From positions 124,001-188,000 of the forward strand of contig NZ_DASZBU010000005.1 of the NCBI RefSeq assembly GCF_035943815.1: DNA of 64,000 nt. The letters run 5' to 3'. Source of the DNA: Frateuria_A sp035943815. GTDB taxonomy: Bacteria; Pseudomonadota; Gammaproteobacteria; Xanthomonadales; Rhodanobacteraceae. Positions 9,526 through 18,474 of the stretch are shown one piece after another. Within the stretch, counting starts at the first letter, position 1, and every line of letters starts with the position of its first letter. The notes beneath the pieces were generated by a model. It did not search any database. It had not been told where the DNA came from and was given only the letters and a program-made list of their open reading frames with translations. The position numbers and the translations under genes were made by a program.

Positions 9526-11586
9526 TCAGCGCACCGTGCCCGTGCCGGCGACCGCGCTGGACGCTGCGGCGGGTGCCGGCGTGGCGGGGCAGGCCACGTC
9601 CTTGCGTGGCGTATGGATGTCCGGAAGGCTGTACGGCTGGCCGATCGGCGGCATCCGCGAGGCCAGCGGCAAGGCCTTGCCGGACAGACGCCAGTCGTAG
9701 ATCACCGAGAAGGCCATCACGCGCGCCACGTAGTCGCGGGTCTCGCGGTAAGGGATGGTCGCCACGAACAGGTCCGGCGGCAGCGTGCCGCGCGCGTCCA
9801 GCCACTGGTCGACCTTGTTTGGCCCGGCGTTGTAGGCGGCGCTGGCAAGCCACGGCGCGCCGTTGAAGCGAGCGGCCATCTGCGCCAGGTAGCGGGTGCC
9901 GAGCATGATGTTGACCACCGGGTCATACAGCGAATCGCCGCCGCTCCAGCCGAGCCCGTACTGCTTGGCCACCCGTGCGGCGGTGGCCGGGACCAGCTGC
10001 ATCAGGCCGCGCGCGTCGGCGCCCGAGCGCGCGTCGCTCACCCACGCGCTCTCGGCGCGGGCGATGGCGTAGGCCCAGGACGGGTCGATGCCGGCCTGCT
10101 GGGCTTGCGGCACCACGCCGTCGGGGCTGGCCAGCGGGAAGCGCTGGTCGTAGTAGCGCAGCGCGATGCCGCTGGAGAAGGTGAATACGGCGCGGTCGTA
10201 CCAGCCTTGTGCATAGGCCAGTCTCGCGGCGGCGCGCAGGGTCGCCGCGTCCGCGCCGTCCAGCGCGCGCGACCACTCGCGGCGCGCCAGCCTGGGCAGG
10301 TCGACTGCGTACAGTTCGAACGCGCGCTGCAGGCCTGGATCGGCCTGCAGCACCTGCTCGCGCTGCGTATCGTCGGGCGGGCTGGCCGCGCAGATCGCAT
10401 AGTCGCCCTGTGTGCGGTCGGCGGCGAGGAAACCGTAGTAGGTTGGTTCGCGCGCGAGCTCGGCATACAGCGCTTCCGCGGCGGCATCCTGGCCTGTCGC
10501 CGCCATTGCGCGGGCGCGGAAATAGCGCCACTCGTCCTGGCCCTGCTGGCTCGCGGGCATCGCGTCGATGGCGGCCAGCACGGCGCTCCAGTCCTGCCGG
10601 GCCAGCGCCACGCGGGCGCGCCATTCACGGCTGGCCTCGGTCTGCGCGGCGGCAGGCAGGGCGGCCAGGCGATCGAGTGCGTGCTCGTCGAAATCGGTGG
10701 CGTGATAGAGCGCCAGCGCGTACATCACCCCGTCGCGCTGCGACGGCATGAAGGCGAAACGCGCCTGCAACCGCTGCCATGCGGTATCGGCTGCGGAGGT
10801 ATCACGGCGCGCAAGGCGCTGCAGCGCAAGCGCTGCAGCCTGGCGCTGGCGGGGCGTATCGGGCCAGTTCACCGCATCGGCCACCGCCGCGGCCGGATCG
10901 CGCAGCGCCTGCGCCAGGCGCGCGGCGGCCTTGCCTTCCTCCGCCGGCAGCCATGCGGCCAGCGCCGCGACGGTGCCGCCCTGGCCGGCATCGACCGCAC
11001 GGTCGATGCGCGTCCACAGGCGCGCATCGGTGAGCAGGCCGGCCGCGTGCGCGGCGTCGATCACCGGGTCGCAGGCGTCGGGCAGGCTGGGCTTGGCCCA
11101 CAGCGTGGCGAGGTCGCGCTGGAAGTCGAGCGTGCCGCCCTGCGCCAGCTTCGCCTGCAGCGCGTCGCAGGCGAGCGTGTCGCCCAGGCCGCTCTGGTAG
11201 AGCGCCAGGAAGTCGTCCCAGTGCTGCTGGCGCGCCTGTTCCAGCAGCCAGGCGCGGCGCAGGTCGGCGGCCGGCAGCAGGTCGGGGTAGCGCTTGAGGA
11301 AGGCGGCGACGGTTGCGCGGTCGAGCGTGGCCGCGTCGTGCTCGAGCGCGGCTTCTTCCAGATAGGGATACAGCGGATAGCCGGCCAGCTTGCCGGCCCA
11401 TGCGCGCCAGCCGTCGCCACCCTGCTGGGCGACCGCCCAGGCCTGCTTGAAGGCGATGCGCTGTTCGGCCAGCGAGGGCGCGGCGCTCGCCGTCGCCGCG
11501 AGGCCGAGCCAGGCGGTGAGCAGGGCAAACAGGAGATACGGCAACGGACGCCGCGCGCGCGCGGCCTGAAAGGTGTTCGAGATCAT
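9526..11586 (-). CDS. slt: soluble lytic murein transglycosylase
   Basis: A 686-aa periplasmic enzyme of the Slt70 type that cleaves peptidoglycan glycan strands to 1,6-anhydromuramyl products. A signal peptide (residues ~15-36, ending TASAA) is followed by the long alpha-superhelical region of bulged-helix repeats and the C-terminal lysozyme-like domain. The catalytic glutamate is in ARAESAW near residue 510, followed by GLMQLVPATA and SAAYNAGPNKV. Length fits the family. Just before its start a short divergent promoter region separates it from the GH17 gene. Confidence 0.93.
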   Translation of the reverse strand: MISNTFQAARARRPLPYLLFALLTAWLGLAATASAAPSLAEQRIAFKQAWAVAQQGGDGWRAWAGKLAGYPLYPYLEEAALEHDAATLDRATVAAFLKRYPDLLPAADLRRAWLLEQARQQHWDDFLALYQSGLGDTLACDALQAKLAQGGTLDFQRDLATLWAKPSLPDACDPVIDAAHAAGLLTDARLWTRIDRAVDAGQGGTVAALAAWLPAEEGKAAARLAQALRDPAAAVADAVNWPDTPRQRQAAALALQRLARRDTSAADTAWQRLQARFAFMPSQRDGVMYALALYHATDFDEHALDRLAALPAAAQTEASREWRARVALARQDWSAVLAAIDAMPASQQGQDEWRYFRARAMAATGQDAAAEALYAELAREPTYYGFLAADRTQGDYAICAASPPDDTQREQVLQADPGLQRAFELYAVDLPRLARREWSRALDGADAATLRAAARLAYAQGWYDRAVFTFSSGIALRYYDQRFPLASPDGVVPQAQQAGIDPSWAYAIARAESAWVSDARSGADARGLMQLVPATAARVAKQYGLGWSGGDSLYDPVVNIMLGTRYLAQMAARFNGAPWLASAAYNAGPNKVDQWLDARGTLPPDLFVATIPYRETRDYVARVMAFSVIYDWRLSGKALPLASRMPPIGQPYSLPDIHTPRKDVACPATPAPAAASSAVAGTGTVR

Positions 11587-11674
11587 TGCGGCAAGTGTAG
11601 TAAGCGCGACCCGGACGTGCGTTAACCGGCGCTGCTGCTAAGCTCGCCGGTTTCGCTGCCGCGCCAGGAAGGGC

Positions 11675-13258
11675 ATGTCGATCACGCCGTCGCTCCGCTC
11701 CCGTCCGCATTGGCCCGTTTGGGCCGTGCTCGCGCTGGCGGCAATCGCCGGGCTGGCGGGCTGGTGGTGGATGGGCCGGCCGGTGGCCTTGCCGGATGCG
11801 CCCTCCTCGCGGATCGCCTGCGTGTCCTATGCACCGTACCGCCGGCCGGGCGAGACGCCCTACGACGCAGCCACCTTCATCAGCCCCGAGCGTATCGACG
11901 CCGATCTGGGCGCGCTGTCGCAGCGCTTCGATTGCGTGCGGACCTACGCGCAAGGACAGGGCTTGGCTGCCGTGCCGGCCATCGCACAGCGCCATGGCAT
12001 GCAGGTGCTGATGGGCATCTGGCTCGGCCGCGACCTCGAGGCCAACGCGCGCGAGGTCGCGATGGGCATCGCCACGGCGAAGGCGCATCCGCAGGCGCTG
12101 CGCGGGGTGATCGTGGGCAACGAGGTGCTGCTGCGCGGAGAGCTTTCGCCGCAGGCACTGGCCAGCTACGTGCGGCAGGTGCGCGCGGCGGTCCCGGCGT
12201 CGGTGCCGGTGAGCTATGCGGACGTGTGGGAGTTCTGGCTGCGCTACCCGCAGATGGCCGAAGCGGTCGATTACCTGACCATCCACATCCTGCCCTACTG
12301 GGAGGACGAGCCGGTGCCGCCGGAGCACGCCGTGCGTCACGTGGCCGAGGTCTATGCGCGCATGCAGCAGGCGTTTCCCGGCAAGCGGGTGATGGTCGGC
12401 GAGACCGGCTGGCCCAGTGCCGGCCGCCCGCGCCGCGCGGCGCGGGCCACGCTGGTGAACGAGGCGCGCTACCTGCGCCAGTTCCTGGCCTACGCCGTAA
12501 CCGTGCAGATGCCCTACAACGTGATCGAGGCCTTCGACCAGCCATGGAAGCGCATGCAGGAAGGCACCGTGGGGGGCTACTGGGGCATCTTTGACGTGGG
12601 CGCGCGGCCGAAATTTCCGATGACCGGCCCGGTGGTGGAGGAACCCCGCTGGTGGTGGGGCTGGCTGGCCGGAGCGCTGGGCGCGGTGGCGTTCGCCATG
12701 GCCGCGCGCGAGCGCGGACGCGGCCTGTATGCGTCGCTGCTGGCCGGCTTCGCCACGGGCGCGGCGCTGGCCTGGCAGGGACGGCAGATGGCCTACGCCT
12801 GCCGCGACCTGTTCGAATGGAGCGTTTCGGTTGCCGCCTGCCTGGCCGCGCTCGCCACCGCGGCGTGGCTGGCGCGCGGCATCGCGCGCCGCCTGGCCGG
12901 CATGGACGAGGGCGTCTCGCCGCCGGCGTGGTTGCGGTTGGGCTGGCTGTTCGGGCTGGCCTGGTACGGCCTGCTGATGGTGTTCGATGGGCGCTACCGC
13001 GACTTCCCGCTGGGCTTGTTCGCGCTGCCCTGCGTGGGCTACGCGCTGTCCGGCTGGTTGTCCGCGGCGCCGGCGATGCCGCCGGCGGAGCACCGCCTGC
13101 TGGCCTGCACCCTGCCCGTGCTCGGCACGCTGGTGGTGGTGCAGGAGGCGGGGCTGAACCTCACCGCCTGGTTATGGCTGGGGTTGAACCTCGCCCTCGC
13201 CCTGCCGGTGCTGCTCGCCTGGCGTGAAGTCGCCGGCCTGCGCACGCAGCAGGCGTAA
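11675..13258 (+). CDS. membrane-bound family-17 glycoside hydrolase / beta-glucan-modifying enzyme
   Basis: A 527-aa protein with an N-terminal membrane segment (residues 14-33), a GH17 TIM-barrel domain (about 45-320) and six C-terminal membrane segments (about 326-525). The acid/base glutamate is in IVGNEVLL near residue 149 and the nucleophile in VGETGWPSAG near 242, both GH17 hallmarks. Proteobacterial proteins of this kind act as transferases on beta-1,3/1,6-glucans and are tied to cyclic or periplasmic glucan synthesis. A GGAAGGG site precedes the ATG. The last 87 bases overlap the convergent gene. Confidence 0.85.
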   Translation: MSITPSLRSRPHWPVWAVLALAAIAGLAGWWWMGRPVALPDAPSSRIACVSYAPYRRPGETPYDAATFISPERIDADLGALSQRFDCVRTYAQGQGLAAVPAIAQRHGMQVLMGIWLGRDLEANAREVAMGIATAKAHPQALRGVIVGNEVLLRGELSPQALASYVRQVRAAVPASVPVSYADVWEFWLRYPQMAEAVDYLTIHILPYWEDEPVPPEHAVRHVAEVYARMQQAFPGKRVMVGETGWPSAGRPRRAARATLVNEARYLRQFLAYAVTVQMPYNVIEAFDQPWKRMQEGTVGGYWGIFDVGARPKFPMTGPVVEEPRWWWGWLAGALGAVAFAMAARERGRGLYASLLAGFATGAALAWQGRQMAYACRDLFEWSVSVAACLAALATAAWLARGIARRLAGMDEGVSPPAWLRLGWLFGLAWYGLLMVFDGRYRDFPLGLFALPCVGYALSGWLSAAPAMPPAEHRLLACTLPVLGTLVVVQEAGLNLTAWLWLGLNLALALPVLLAWREVAGLRTQQA

Positions 13259-13585
13259 TGCGCCGACCAGCAGCGCGAACGCGCCGGCCTCGAAGCAGTA
13301 CAGCACCAGCGCGGCGAAGCCCAGCGCGGCGGCCAGCCAGGCCGCCAGCGGATGGCGCGCGACCAGCGCGACGAAGGCTGCAGTGAGCGCCGCGTAGCCG
13401 TAGCCGTAGCTCAGGAAACCCAGCACCGCCCACTGCCGCCAGGCGCACCAGCCCGGGCCGCCGTCGGCGCCGCACAGGTGCGCCACCGATGCCGGCTCGA
13501 TCACTCCGTAGCGCAGCGTGGCGGCCGCCAGCGCGACCAGCGCGATGGCGAACCAGGGCAGGGTCAGACGCAGCGTGCGGCTCAT
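13172..13585 (-). CDS. hypothetical four-TM membrane protein
   Basis: A 137-aa protein with hydrophobic stretches near residues 8-27, 47-70, 75-92 and 95-112 and a cysteine-containing periplasmic-looking loop (HLCGADGGPGWCAW). Function is not known. Its start codon overlaps the stop of the EEP hydrolase (ATGA), strong evidence for translational coupling. The polar C-terminal 25 residues lie entirely within an 87-base convergent overlap with the GH17 gene, so the true stop could be earlier in related strains. Confidence 0.7.
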   Translation of the reverse strand: MSRTLRLTLPWFAIALVALAAATLRYGVIEPASVAHLCGADGGPGWCAWRQWAVLGFLSYGYGYAALTAAFVALVARHPLAAWLAAALGFAALVLYCFEAGAFALLVGALRLLRAQAGDFTPGEQHRQGEGEVQPQP

Positions 13586-14388
13586 CGGCGCAACCGTTGG
13601 GCGCGTGGCGCCAGTGTGGCCGGCAGGCGGATCTCGGCCGCCAGCGGCAAGTGGTCGGAGAACGCCTGCGGCAGCGCCCACACGCGTTCGAGCTGCAGCG
13701 ATTCGGAAAGCAGGATGTGGTCCAGCGCCCGGCGCGGCTTCCAGCTGGGAAAGGTCGGCGTGGGCTGCGTCGGCGGCTGCAGCGCGCAGCGCGCGAACAG
13801 GTGGCGCATCTCGGCGCTGCTCGCCTCGGTGTTGAGGTCGCCCATCAGCACCACGTTGGGGTATTCGTGCAGCACTTCGGCGATGAAGGCGAGCTGGCGC
13901 GCGCGCGCCTGCGCCGAGAGCGAGAGGTGGGCGATCATCACGGTCAGAGCCTCGGCTTCGGCGCCGTAGCGCACCAGCAGCGCGCCGCGGCCGGGAATGC
14001 GGCTGGGCAGCGGGTAGTCGTAGACGCTGTGCGGTTCCATCCGGCTGATAAGGCCGTTGGCCGAGTGCGCCAGGCGCGCCATCGGCCGGTTCGGCTGGTG
14101 GCTCCAGAACGGCAGGCCGGAGGCCTCAGCCAGATAGCGGGTCTGGTTGAGGAAGCCCGAGCGCAGGCTGCCGGCATCGGCTTCCTGCAGGCCGATCACG
14201 TCGAACTGGGGCAGTACCTCGGCCAGGCGGTCGAGGTTGTCCAGCTTGCTGCGTCCGGGCAGCACCGCGTTGATGCTGCGGGTGACGTATTCGCTGTAGC
14301 GCTGCACGCTGGCGCCGGCCAGGATGTTGCAGCTGAGCAGGCGCAGGCGGCGTTCGGAGGCGGCTGGGTCGGTGGCGGCTCGGGTCAT
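13582..14388 (-). CDS. endonuclease/exonuclease/phosphatase-family hydrolase
   Basis: A 268-aa metal-dependent phosphodiesterase-fold enzyme. Family marks in order are LLSCNILAG (N-terminal), IGLQEAD (metal-binding glutamate), SANGLISR, MGDLNTEASS (catalytic Asp/Asn pair) and FSDHLPLAAEI (catalytic Asp-His). The fold covers nucleases, sphingomyelinases and inositol phosphatases, so the substrate cannot be given. No signal peptide is seen, so it is probably cytoplasmic. It sits downstream of the two dsbA-like genes on the same strand and overlaps the membrane-protein gene. Confidence 0.88.
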   Translation of the reverse strand: MTRAATDPAASERRLRLLSCNILAGASVQRYSEYVTRSINAVLPGRSKLDNLDRLAEVLPQFDVIGLQEADAGSLRSGFLNQTRYLAEASGLPFWSHQPNRPMARLAHSANGLISRMEPHSVYDYPLPSRIPGRGALLVRYGAEAEALTVMIAHLSLSAQARARQLAFIAEVLHEYPNVVLMGDLNTEASSAEMRHLFARCALQPPTQPTPTFPSWKPRRALDHILLSESLQLERVWALPQAFSDHLPLAAEIRLPATLAPRAQRLRR

Positions 14389-14471
14389 CGAGGTGCGGCG
14401 GTCGGAACCTTGGGCGGCGATGCGCGGAGCATCGCCTGCCGTGCGTGAACGCGAGGCTGCGAGGCCGTGGC

Positions 14472-15125
14472 CTACTTGCCCGCCAGCTCGCGCTTGGCCA
14501 GCCACTGGGTGAGGTCCACCAGTTCCTGCAGGGACTTCACGTGCGAGGTCGTGCGGTACTTGCCGTCGACCACCAAGGTCGGGGTGCCGTCGATCTGCCA
14601 TTTCTGCAGCAGCGCGAAATCCTTCTTCAGCTGCTCGGTGGCCTCGGGCGAGGTGGCGATGCGCATGAACTGGGCGCGGTCCACGCCGTGACTGGCGTAG
14701 AAGTCGGCCAACTCGTCCAGCGTGTTGATCGGGTAGTGCTGGTCGAACTTGGCCTGGAACAGCTGCAGGTGCGTACGCTCGACCACGCCCAGCTTGTCGG
14801 CGGCGTAGTAGGCGCGCGCGTACGGCAGCCATTCCTCGTTGAAGGGCGCCGGCATCAGCTTGAACACCACGCCCTTGGGCAGCGACTTGCGCAGCTGCTC
14901 GGCCAGCGGCGCGAAGTGCGCGCAGTGGATGCAGCCGTAGGAGAACACCTCGACCACCTCGACCTTGCCCTCGGGGCTGTAGCGCTCGTGCGGCGCGGGC
15001 AGGGTCACGTACTGGTCGCCCTCGGTGAACGGCGCCGGCGTCCCGGGCGCGGCGGTGCAGGCGCTGGCCAGCAGCAGGCCGCCGAGCACGGACAGCAGGC
15101 GCAGGCGGGCAAAGGGCTTGATCAT
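14472..15125 (-). CDS. dsbA: thiol:disulfide interchange protein DsbA (CIHC type)
   Basis: A 217-aa periplasmic oxidoreductase with a signal peptide (residues 8-26; the segment LASAC could also serve as a weak lipobox). The thioredoxin fold carries the redox motif CIHC near residue 69, unlike the usual CPHC, and the cis-Pro loop GTPTLVVDGKY. Such proteins put disulfides into exported proteins and are recharged by DsbB. It forms a tandem with a second DsbA-like gene upstream, followed by the EEP hydrolase. Confidence 0.92.
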   Translation of the reverse strand: MIKPFARLRLLSVLGGLLLASACTAAPGTPAPFTEGDQYVTLPAPHERYSPEGKVEVVEVFSYGCIHCAHFAPLAEQLRKSLPKGVVFKLMPAPFNEEWLPYARAYYAADKLGVVERTHLQLFQAKFDQHYPINTLDELADFYASHGVDRAQFMRIATSPEATEQLKKDFALLQKWQIDGTPTLVVDGKYRTTSHVKSLQELVDLTQWLAKRELAGK

Positions 15126-15314
15126 GGGATTCTCCCTGAGGTGGATGTCGCCGGGCGGGGAGCGCGCCGCCCGTGTGCATGGCGTACCGGTGCCGCCATT
15201 GAACCACCAGCGGTCATGCGCCGTGATGCACGGGTCCCGGAAATCGCGCGTTGGACCACGCGAAGAAAGCCAAGTTTCCCAACGCCCGCCGCGTACTGCG
15301 AGCGGCTTGCCGGA

Positions 15315-16196
15315 CTACTTGCCCGCCGCTTCCTTGGCCACCAGCCAGTTGGCCAGTTCGATCGCCTGCGGGTAGCCGCCGGCGCTGCTGACGTCGAAGC
15401 GGTACTTGCCGTCGACCACGATGGTCGGCGTGCCGGTGACGCCGTAGGCCTTGATCAGGTCGTCGGCGCGCTTCATCTGCGTGTTGATGCTGAAGGAGTT
15501 GGCGACCGCGACGAATTCCTTGGGGTCGGCGCCGTACTTGGCGTAGACCTTGGCGGCGTCCTCGATCGTGGGCAGCGCCTCGTGCGGCTTGAGGCCCGTG
15601 CCGGTGGGGTTCATCGCCGACAGTTCGCCGCTCTTCCACACCGCGTCGTACATCGCATCGTTGCCCTTGTCGGCCACGCCCAGGGCCTTGGCCGCGAAGT
15701 AGGCGCGCTGCAGCATCGGCCAGTTCTCCTGCGGGATGAACGAGGCCGGCAGGTAGGCCATCACCGCGTTGGCAGGGAGGCTCGCGGCGAGCTTCGCCAC
15801 GATCGGGTGGAACTGGTTGCAGGCCGGGCAGCCGTAGGAGAACACCTCGGTCACCTCGATCTTGTCGGTGGAGGTGGCCTTGGGCTGGGCCGGCTCGATG
15901 CGGAAGTAGTTCTTGCCTTCCACCCACTTGCCGTCGTCGACGAATGGCTGTGCCGGCGGCGCGGCCGGTGCCGGCGACGCGGCAGCCGAGCTGCCGGCGC
16001 TGGCCGGCGCGCTGGCCGCGCCAGCCGGAGCCGCGCTGCCCGCGGCGCTGGCCGTGGGTGCCGGGGTGGTGGCGGGCGCCGTCGCGGCCGTGCTGCTGGC
16101 GGTCGGCGCCGTCGGCGCGCTGCCGTTGTCGCTGCCGTGGCTGCAGGCGGCTAGCGCGAGCAGGGCGGCACACAGGATCGGCAGGCGCTTGAACAT
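15315..16196 (-). CDS. DsbA-family lipoprotein with Ala/Pro/Ser-rich linker (CPAC type)
   Basis: A 293-aa thiol:disulfide oxidoreductase. The start at 16196 gives a lipoprotein signal ending LAAC, so it is likely anchored in a membrane facing the periplasm. A low-complexity Ala/Thr/Pro/Ser linker (residues ~22-85) leads to the thioredoxin-fold domain with the redox motif CPAC near residue 125 and the cis-Pro loop GTPTIVVDGKYR. The CPAC dipeptide and long linker set it apart from the CIHC paralogue next door, suggesting a different partner or redox potential. A GAGG site lies seven bases before the ATG; a longer in-frame start exists but would destroy the lipobox position. Confidence 0.88.
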   Translation of the reverse strand: MFKRLPILCAALLALAACSHGSDNGSAPTAPTASSTAATAPATTPAPTASAAGSAAPAGAASAPASAGSSAAASPAPAAPPAQPFVDDGKWVEGKNYFRIEPAQPKATSTDKIEVTEVFSYGCPACNQFHPIVAKLAASLPANAVMAYLPASFIPQENWPMLQRAYFAAKALGVADKGNDAMYDAVWKSGELSAMNPTGTGLKPHEALPTIEDAAKVYAKYGADPKEFVAVANSFSINTQMKRADDLIKAYGVTGTPTIVVDGKYRFDVSSAGGYPQAIELANWLVAKEAAGK

Positions 16197-16266
16197 GGCG
16201 GACCTCGGGCTGGGCAGTGGCTTCAAGACGGACACGCCGGCTTGTGGGCCGGCGTGTGGGGAGCGA

Positions 16267-17136
16267 TCAGGGCGTGGCCGGCTTGGCGGCCGCGTCGTCG
16301 GCCGTGTGCAGGCCCTCGACGTAGCTGGCCAGCGCGGCGATGTCCTTGTCGTCCAGCTTCTTGGCGATCGACGGCATGATCTTGGCCTGCGCGTCGTCGC
16401 CCCAGGTGGTGCCGTCGTGCCAGGACTTGAGCGTCTTCTCGACGTACTGCGCGTGCTGGCTGGTCAGCTGCGGATAGGCCGCGCCCGGATTGCCGCGGCC
16501 GTCGATGCTGTGGCACGCCATGCAGGCGGGGATGCCGCGGTCGGTGTCACCCTGCCGGAACAGCTTCTCGCCCTGCTCGACCAGCGCGGCGTCGGCCACG
16601 CCCGGCAGCGACCGCTTGCTGGCGAAATAGGCGCCCAGGTCGTGCATGTCCTGCTCCGAGAGCGGCGCGGCCATGCCCATCATGATCGGGTTCTGCCGCT
16701 GGGCCGCCTTGAAGTGGGTCAGCTGGCGGACGATGTAGGCCTCGTTCTGGCCGGCCAGCTTGGGGTACTGCGCGTCGGAGGAGTTGCCGTCCATGCCGTG
16801 GCAGGCGCCGCAGGCGGCGGCCTTGCCCTGGCCGGCGGCGGCGTCACCGGCCTTCACCGCGGCGGTGGCTTCGGCCGGCGCGGCCGGCTGCGCGGCGGAG
16901 GCGGCCGCGGTCGGCGTGGCGGCGGCCTGCTGGCCGTTGTTGGCCGGCGCCGGTGCGGTGCTGCTGACGGCCGGCGTGCCGGCGGGGCTGCTCTGCTTGG
17001 CACCGGCCGCGGTGGCGGGCGCGCGCGTCGCAGGCTTGGCCTCCTGCGCCACGACCACGCTCACCGAAAGCGCGAACACGAGGGCGACCATGCCCTTCAA
17101 GGCAGCAGGCCGGAAACCGGCGGACCGAAAACTCAT
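16267..17136 (-). CDS. cytochrome c4, di-heme, with long Ala/Pro linker
   Basis: A 289-aa exported di-heme cytochrome c. A signal peptide (about residues 10-30) is followed by a ~70-residue Ala/Pro/Thr-rich segment, then two class-I cytochrome domains with heme sites CGACH and CMACH and axial methionines in MMGMAAPLS and KIMPSIA. Cytochrome c4 carries electrons to terminal oxidases. The usual protein is about 200 residues; the extra length is the low-complexity linker. The GGGAGA site before 17136 supports the start. Order engB, cytochrome c4, dsbA is conserved in Pseudomonas-like relatives. Confidence 0.9.
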   Translation of the reverse strand: MSFRSAGFRPAALKGMVALVFALSVSVVVAQEAKPATRAPATAAGAKQSSPAGTPAVSSTAPAPANNGQQAAATPTAAASAAQPAAPAEATAAVKAGDAAAGQGKAAACGACHGMDGNSSDAQYPKLAGQNEAYIVRQLTHFKAAQRQNPIMMGMAAPLSEQDMHDLGAYFASKRSLPGVADAALVEQGEKLFRQGDTDRGIPACMACHSIDGRGNPGAAYPQLTSQHAQYVEKTLKSWHDGTTWGDDAQAKIMPSIAKKLDDKDIAALASYVEGLHTADDAAAKPATP

Positions 17137-17252
17137 ACACTTGTCTCCCGAAAGACCGCTCACATCCGCCGCGAACCGCTGCCAACATGGCCCGCGGCAG
17201 GCAGAAACCGCGGGATTATCCCCGCGCCCACGCATCCGGGTCAAACCGTTCC

Positions 17253-17885
17253 ATGTCCAATCCCCTCAACGGCGCACAGTTCTTGCTGGCCGCCCATCGC
17301 ATCAGCCAGCTGCCGGCCGACCGCGGCGCGGAGGTGGCCTTCGCCGGCCGCTCCAACGCCGGCAAGTCCAGCGCGCTCAATACGCTGACCGGGCACAAGG
17401 GGCTGGCGCGCACCTCCAAGACGCCGGGCCGCACCCAGCAGATGGTCGCCTTTTCGCTGCCGCCGCTGGCGCAGGGCGAGGACGAGGCGCCGCTGGAAGC
17501 ACGGCTGATCGACCTGCCCGGCTACGGCTACGCCAAGGTGCCCGAGGAACTGCGCGAACACTGGAAACAGGAGATCGACGCCTACCTGCACCGCCGCCAG
17601 AGCCTGCGCGGCGTGGTGCTGATCGCCGACATCCGCCACGAGCTGAAGGAATTCGACCGCCTGATGCTCCGCTTCTGCTTCGAGACCGGATTGCCCTGCC
17701 ATCTGTTGATGACCAAGGCGGACAAGCTCTCGCGCAGCCAGGCGATGCAGGCGCTCACCGCGGTGCGCAAAGGTTTCGCCGACGGCATGCAGGCGACCGC
17801 GCAGGTGTTTTCCTCGGCCGACGGCACCGGCGTGGAGCCGGCGCGCGAAGCGGTGCTCAGGCTGCTGCGCACACCGCGCGGCTGA
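17253..17885 (+). CDS. engB: ribosome biogenesis GTPase EngB (YihA/YsxC)
   Basis: A 210-aa GTPase needed for assembly of the large ribosomal subunit. G1 is GRSNAGKSS near residue 31, the switch-I threonine is in SKTPGRTQ, G3 is DLPGYGYAKV and G4 is TKAD. The ATG at 17253 is the start that gives the usual family length; an upstream in-frame ATG lies in the divergent promoter region. It is transcribed away from cytochrome c4. Confidence 0.95.
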   Translation: MSNPLNGAQFLLAAHRISQLPADRGAEVAFAGRSNAGKSSALNTLTGHKGLARTSKTPGRTQQMVAFSLPPLAQGEDEAPLEARLIDLPGYGYAKVPEELREHWKQEIDAYLHRRQSLRGVVLIADIRHELKEFDRLMLRFCFETGLPCHLLMTKADKLSRSQAMQALTAVRKGFADGMQATAQVFSSADGTGVEPAREAVLRLLRTPRG

Positions 17886-17921
17886 CCTTCCGCCCGCGGC
17901 AATGGCCGGGACGCGGGCGGT

Positions 17922-18410
17922 TCAACCCAGCGATGCCATGAACACCGCGCACAGGGCCGCCATGCCGGCACGATCGTCTTCGTCGAAGCGGCCCACGCGC
18001 GGGCTGTCCACGTCCCACACGCCCAGCAGCGAGCCGTCGGCCTTCACCAGCGGCACCACGATTTCCGACTGTGAATCCGCATCGCAGGCGATGTGGCCAT
18101 CGAATGCGTTGACGTCGTACACCAACTGGATCTGGCGCGTCTGCGCCGCGGTGCCGCACACGCCGCGGCCCAGCGCGATGCGCACGCAGGCCGGCTTGCC
18201 CTGGAACGGTCCCACGACCAACTCGGTGCCATCGAACAGGTAGAAGCCGGCCCAGTTGAGATCGGGCAGGCTGTGGAACACCAGCGCGCTGAAGTTGGCC
18301 GCGTTGGCGATCAGGTCGCACTCGCCCGCGAGCAGGCCGCGCGCCTGGCTGGCGAGCTCCGCGTAGTGTTCGCGCTTGCTGGCGAAGGTGCTCGTAGGCA
18401 GATGGAACAT
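17922..18410 (-). CDS. msrC: free methionine-(R)-sulfoxide reductase (GAF domain)
   Basis: A 162-aa cytoplasmic GAF-domain enzyme that reduces free methionine-R-sulfoxide using thioredoxin. Features are WAGFYLFDG, the cysteine-bearing segments GKPACVRIALGRGVCGTAA (two catalytic-type cysteines) and HIACDADSQSEIVVPL (third cysteine), all at fRMsr positions. Length fits YebR/MsrC. It is divergent from a small broken gene and bioD; the 64-base gap carries an AT-rich inverted repeat. Confidence 0.92.
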   Translation of the reverse strand: MFHLPTSTFASKREHYAELASQARGLLAGECDLIANAANFSALVFHSLPDLNWAGFYLFDGTELVVGPFQGKPACVRIALGRGVCGTAAQTRQIQLVYDVNAFDGHIACDADSQSEIVVPLVKADGSLLGVWDVDSPRVGRFDEDDRAGMAALCAVFMASLG

Positions 18411-18432
18411 GGCACGGCTTCCGGCGGCAAAG

Positions 18433-18460
18433 CCCTTATTATGCGCCGCAATAACAAGGG
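18433..18460. promoter_or_regulatory. AT-rich imperfect dyad in msrC / bioD divergent region
   Basis: A local AT-rich island in very GC-rich DNA. The arms CCCTTATTAT and CAATAACAAGGG form an imperfect inverted repeat around a GCGCCG centre. It sits between the divergent msrC start and the mini-gene upstream of bioD, so it probably holds promoter elements or an operator. No known box is matched. Confidence 0.35.
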
Positions 18461-18474
18461 GGCGGAGAGGAAGC

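Noticed and set aside
9613..11625. 670-codon rightward open frame opposite slt
   Set aside because: Antisense shadow with the same low-information composition; slt is unambiguous.
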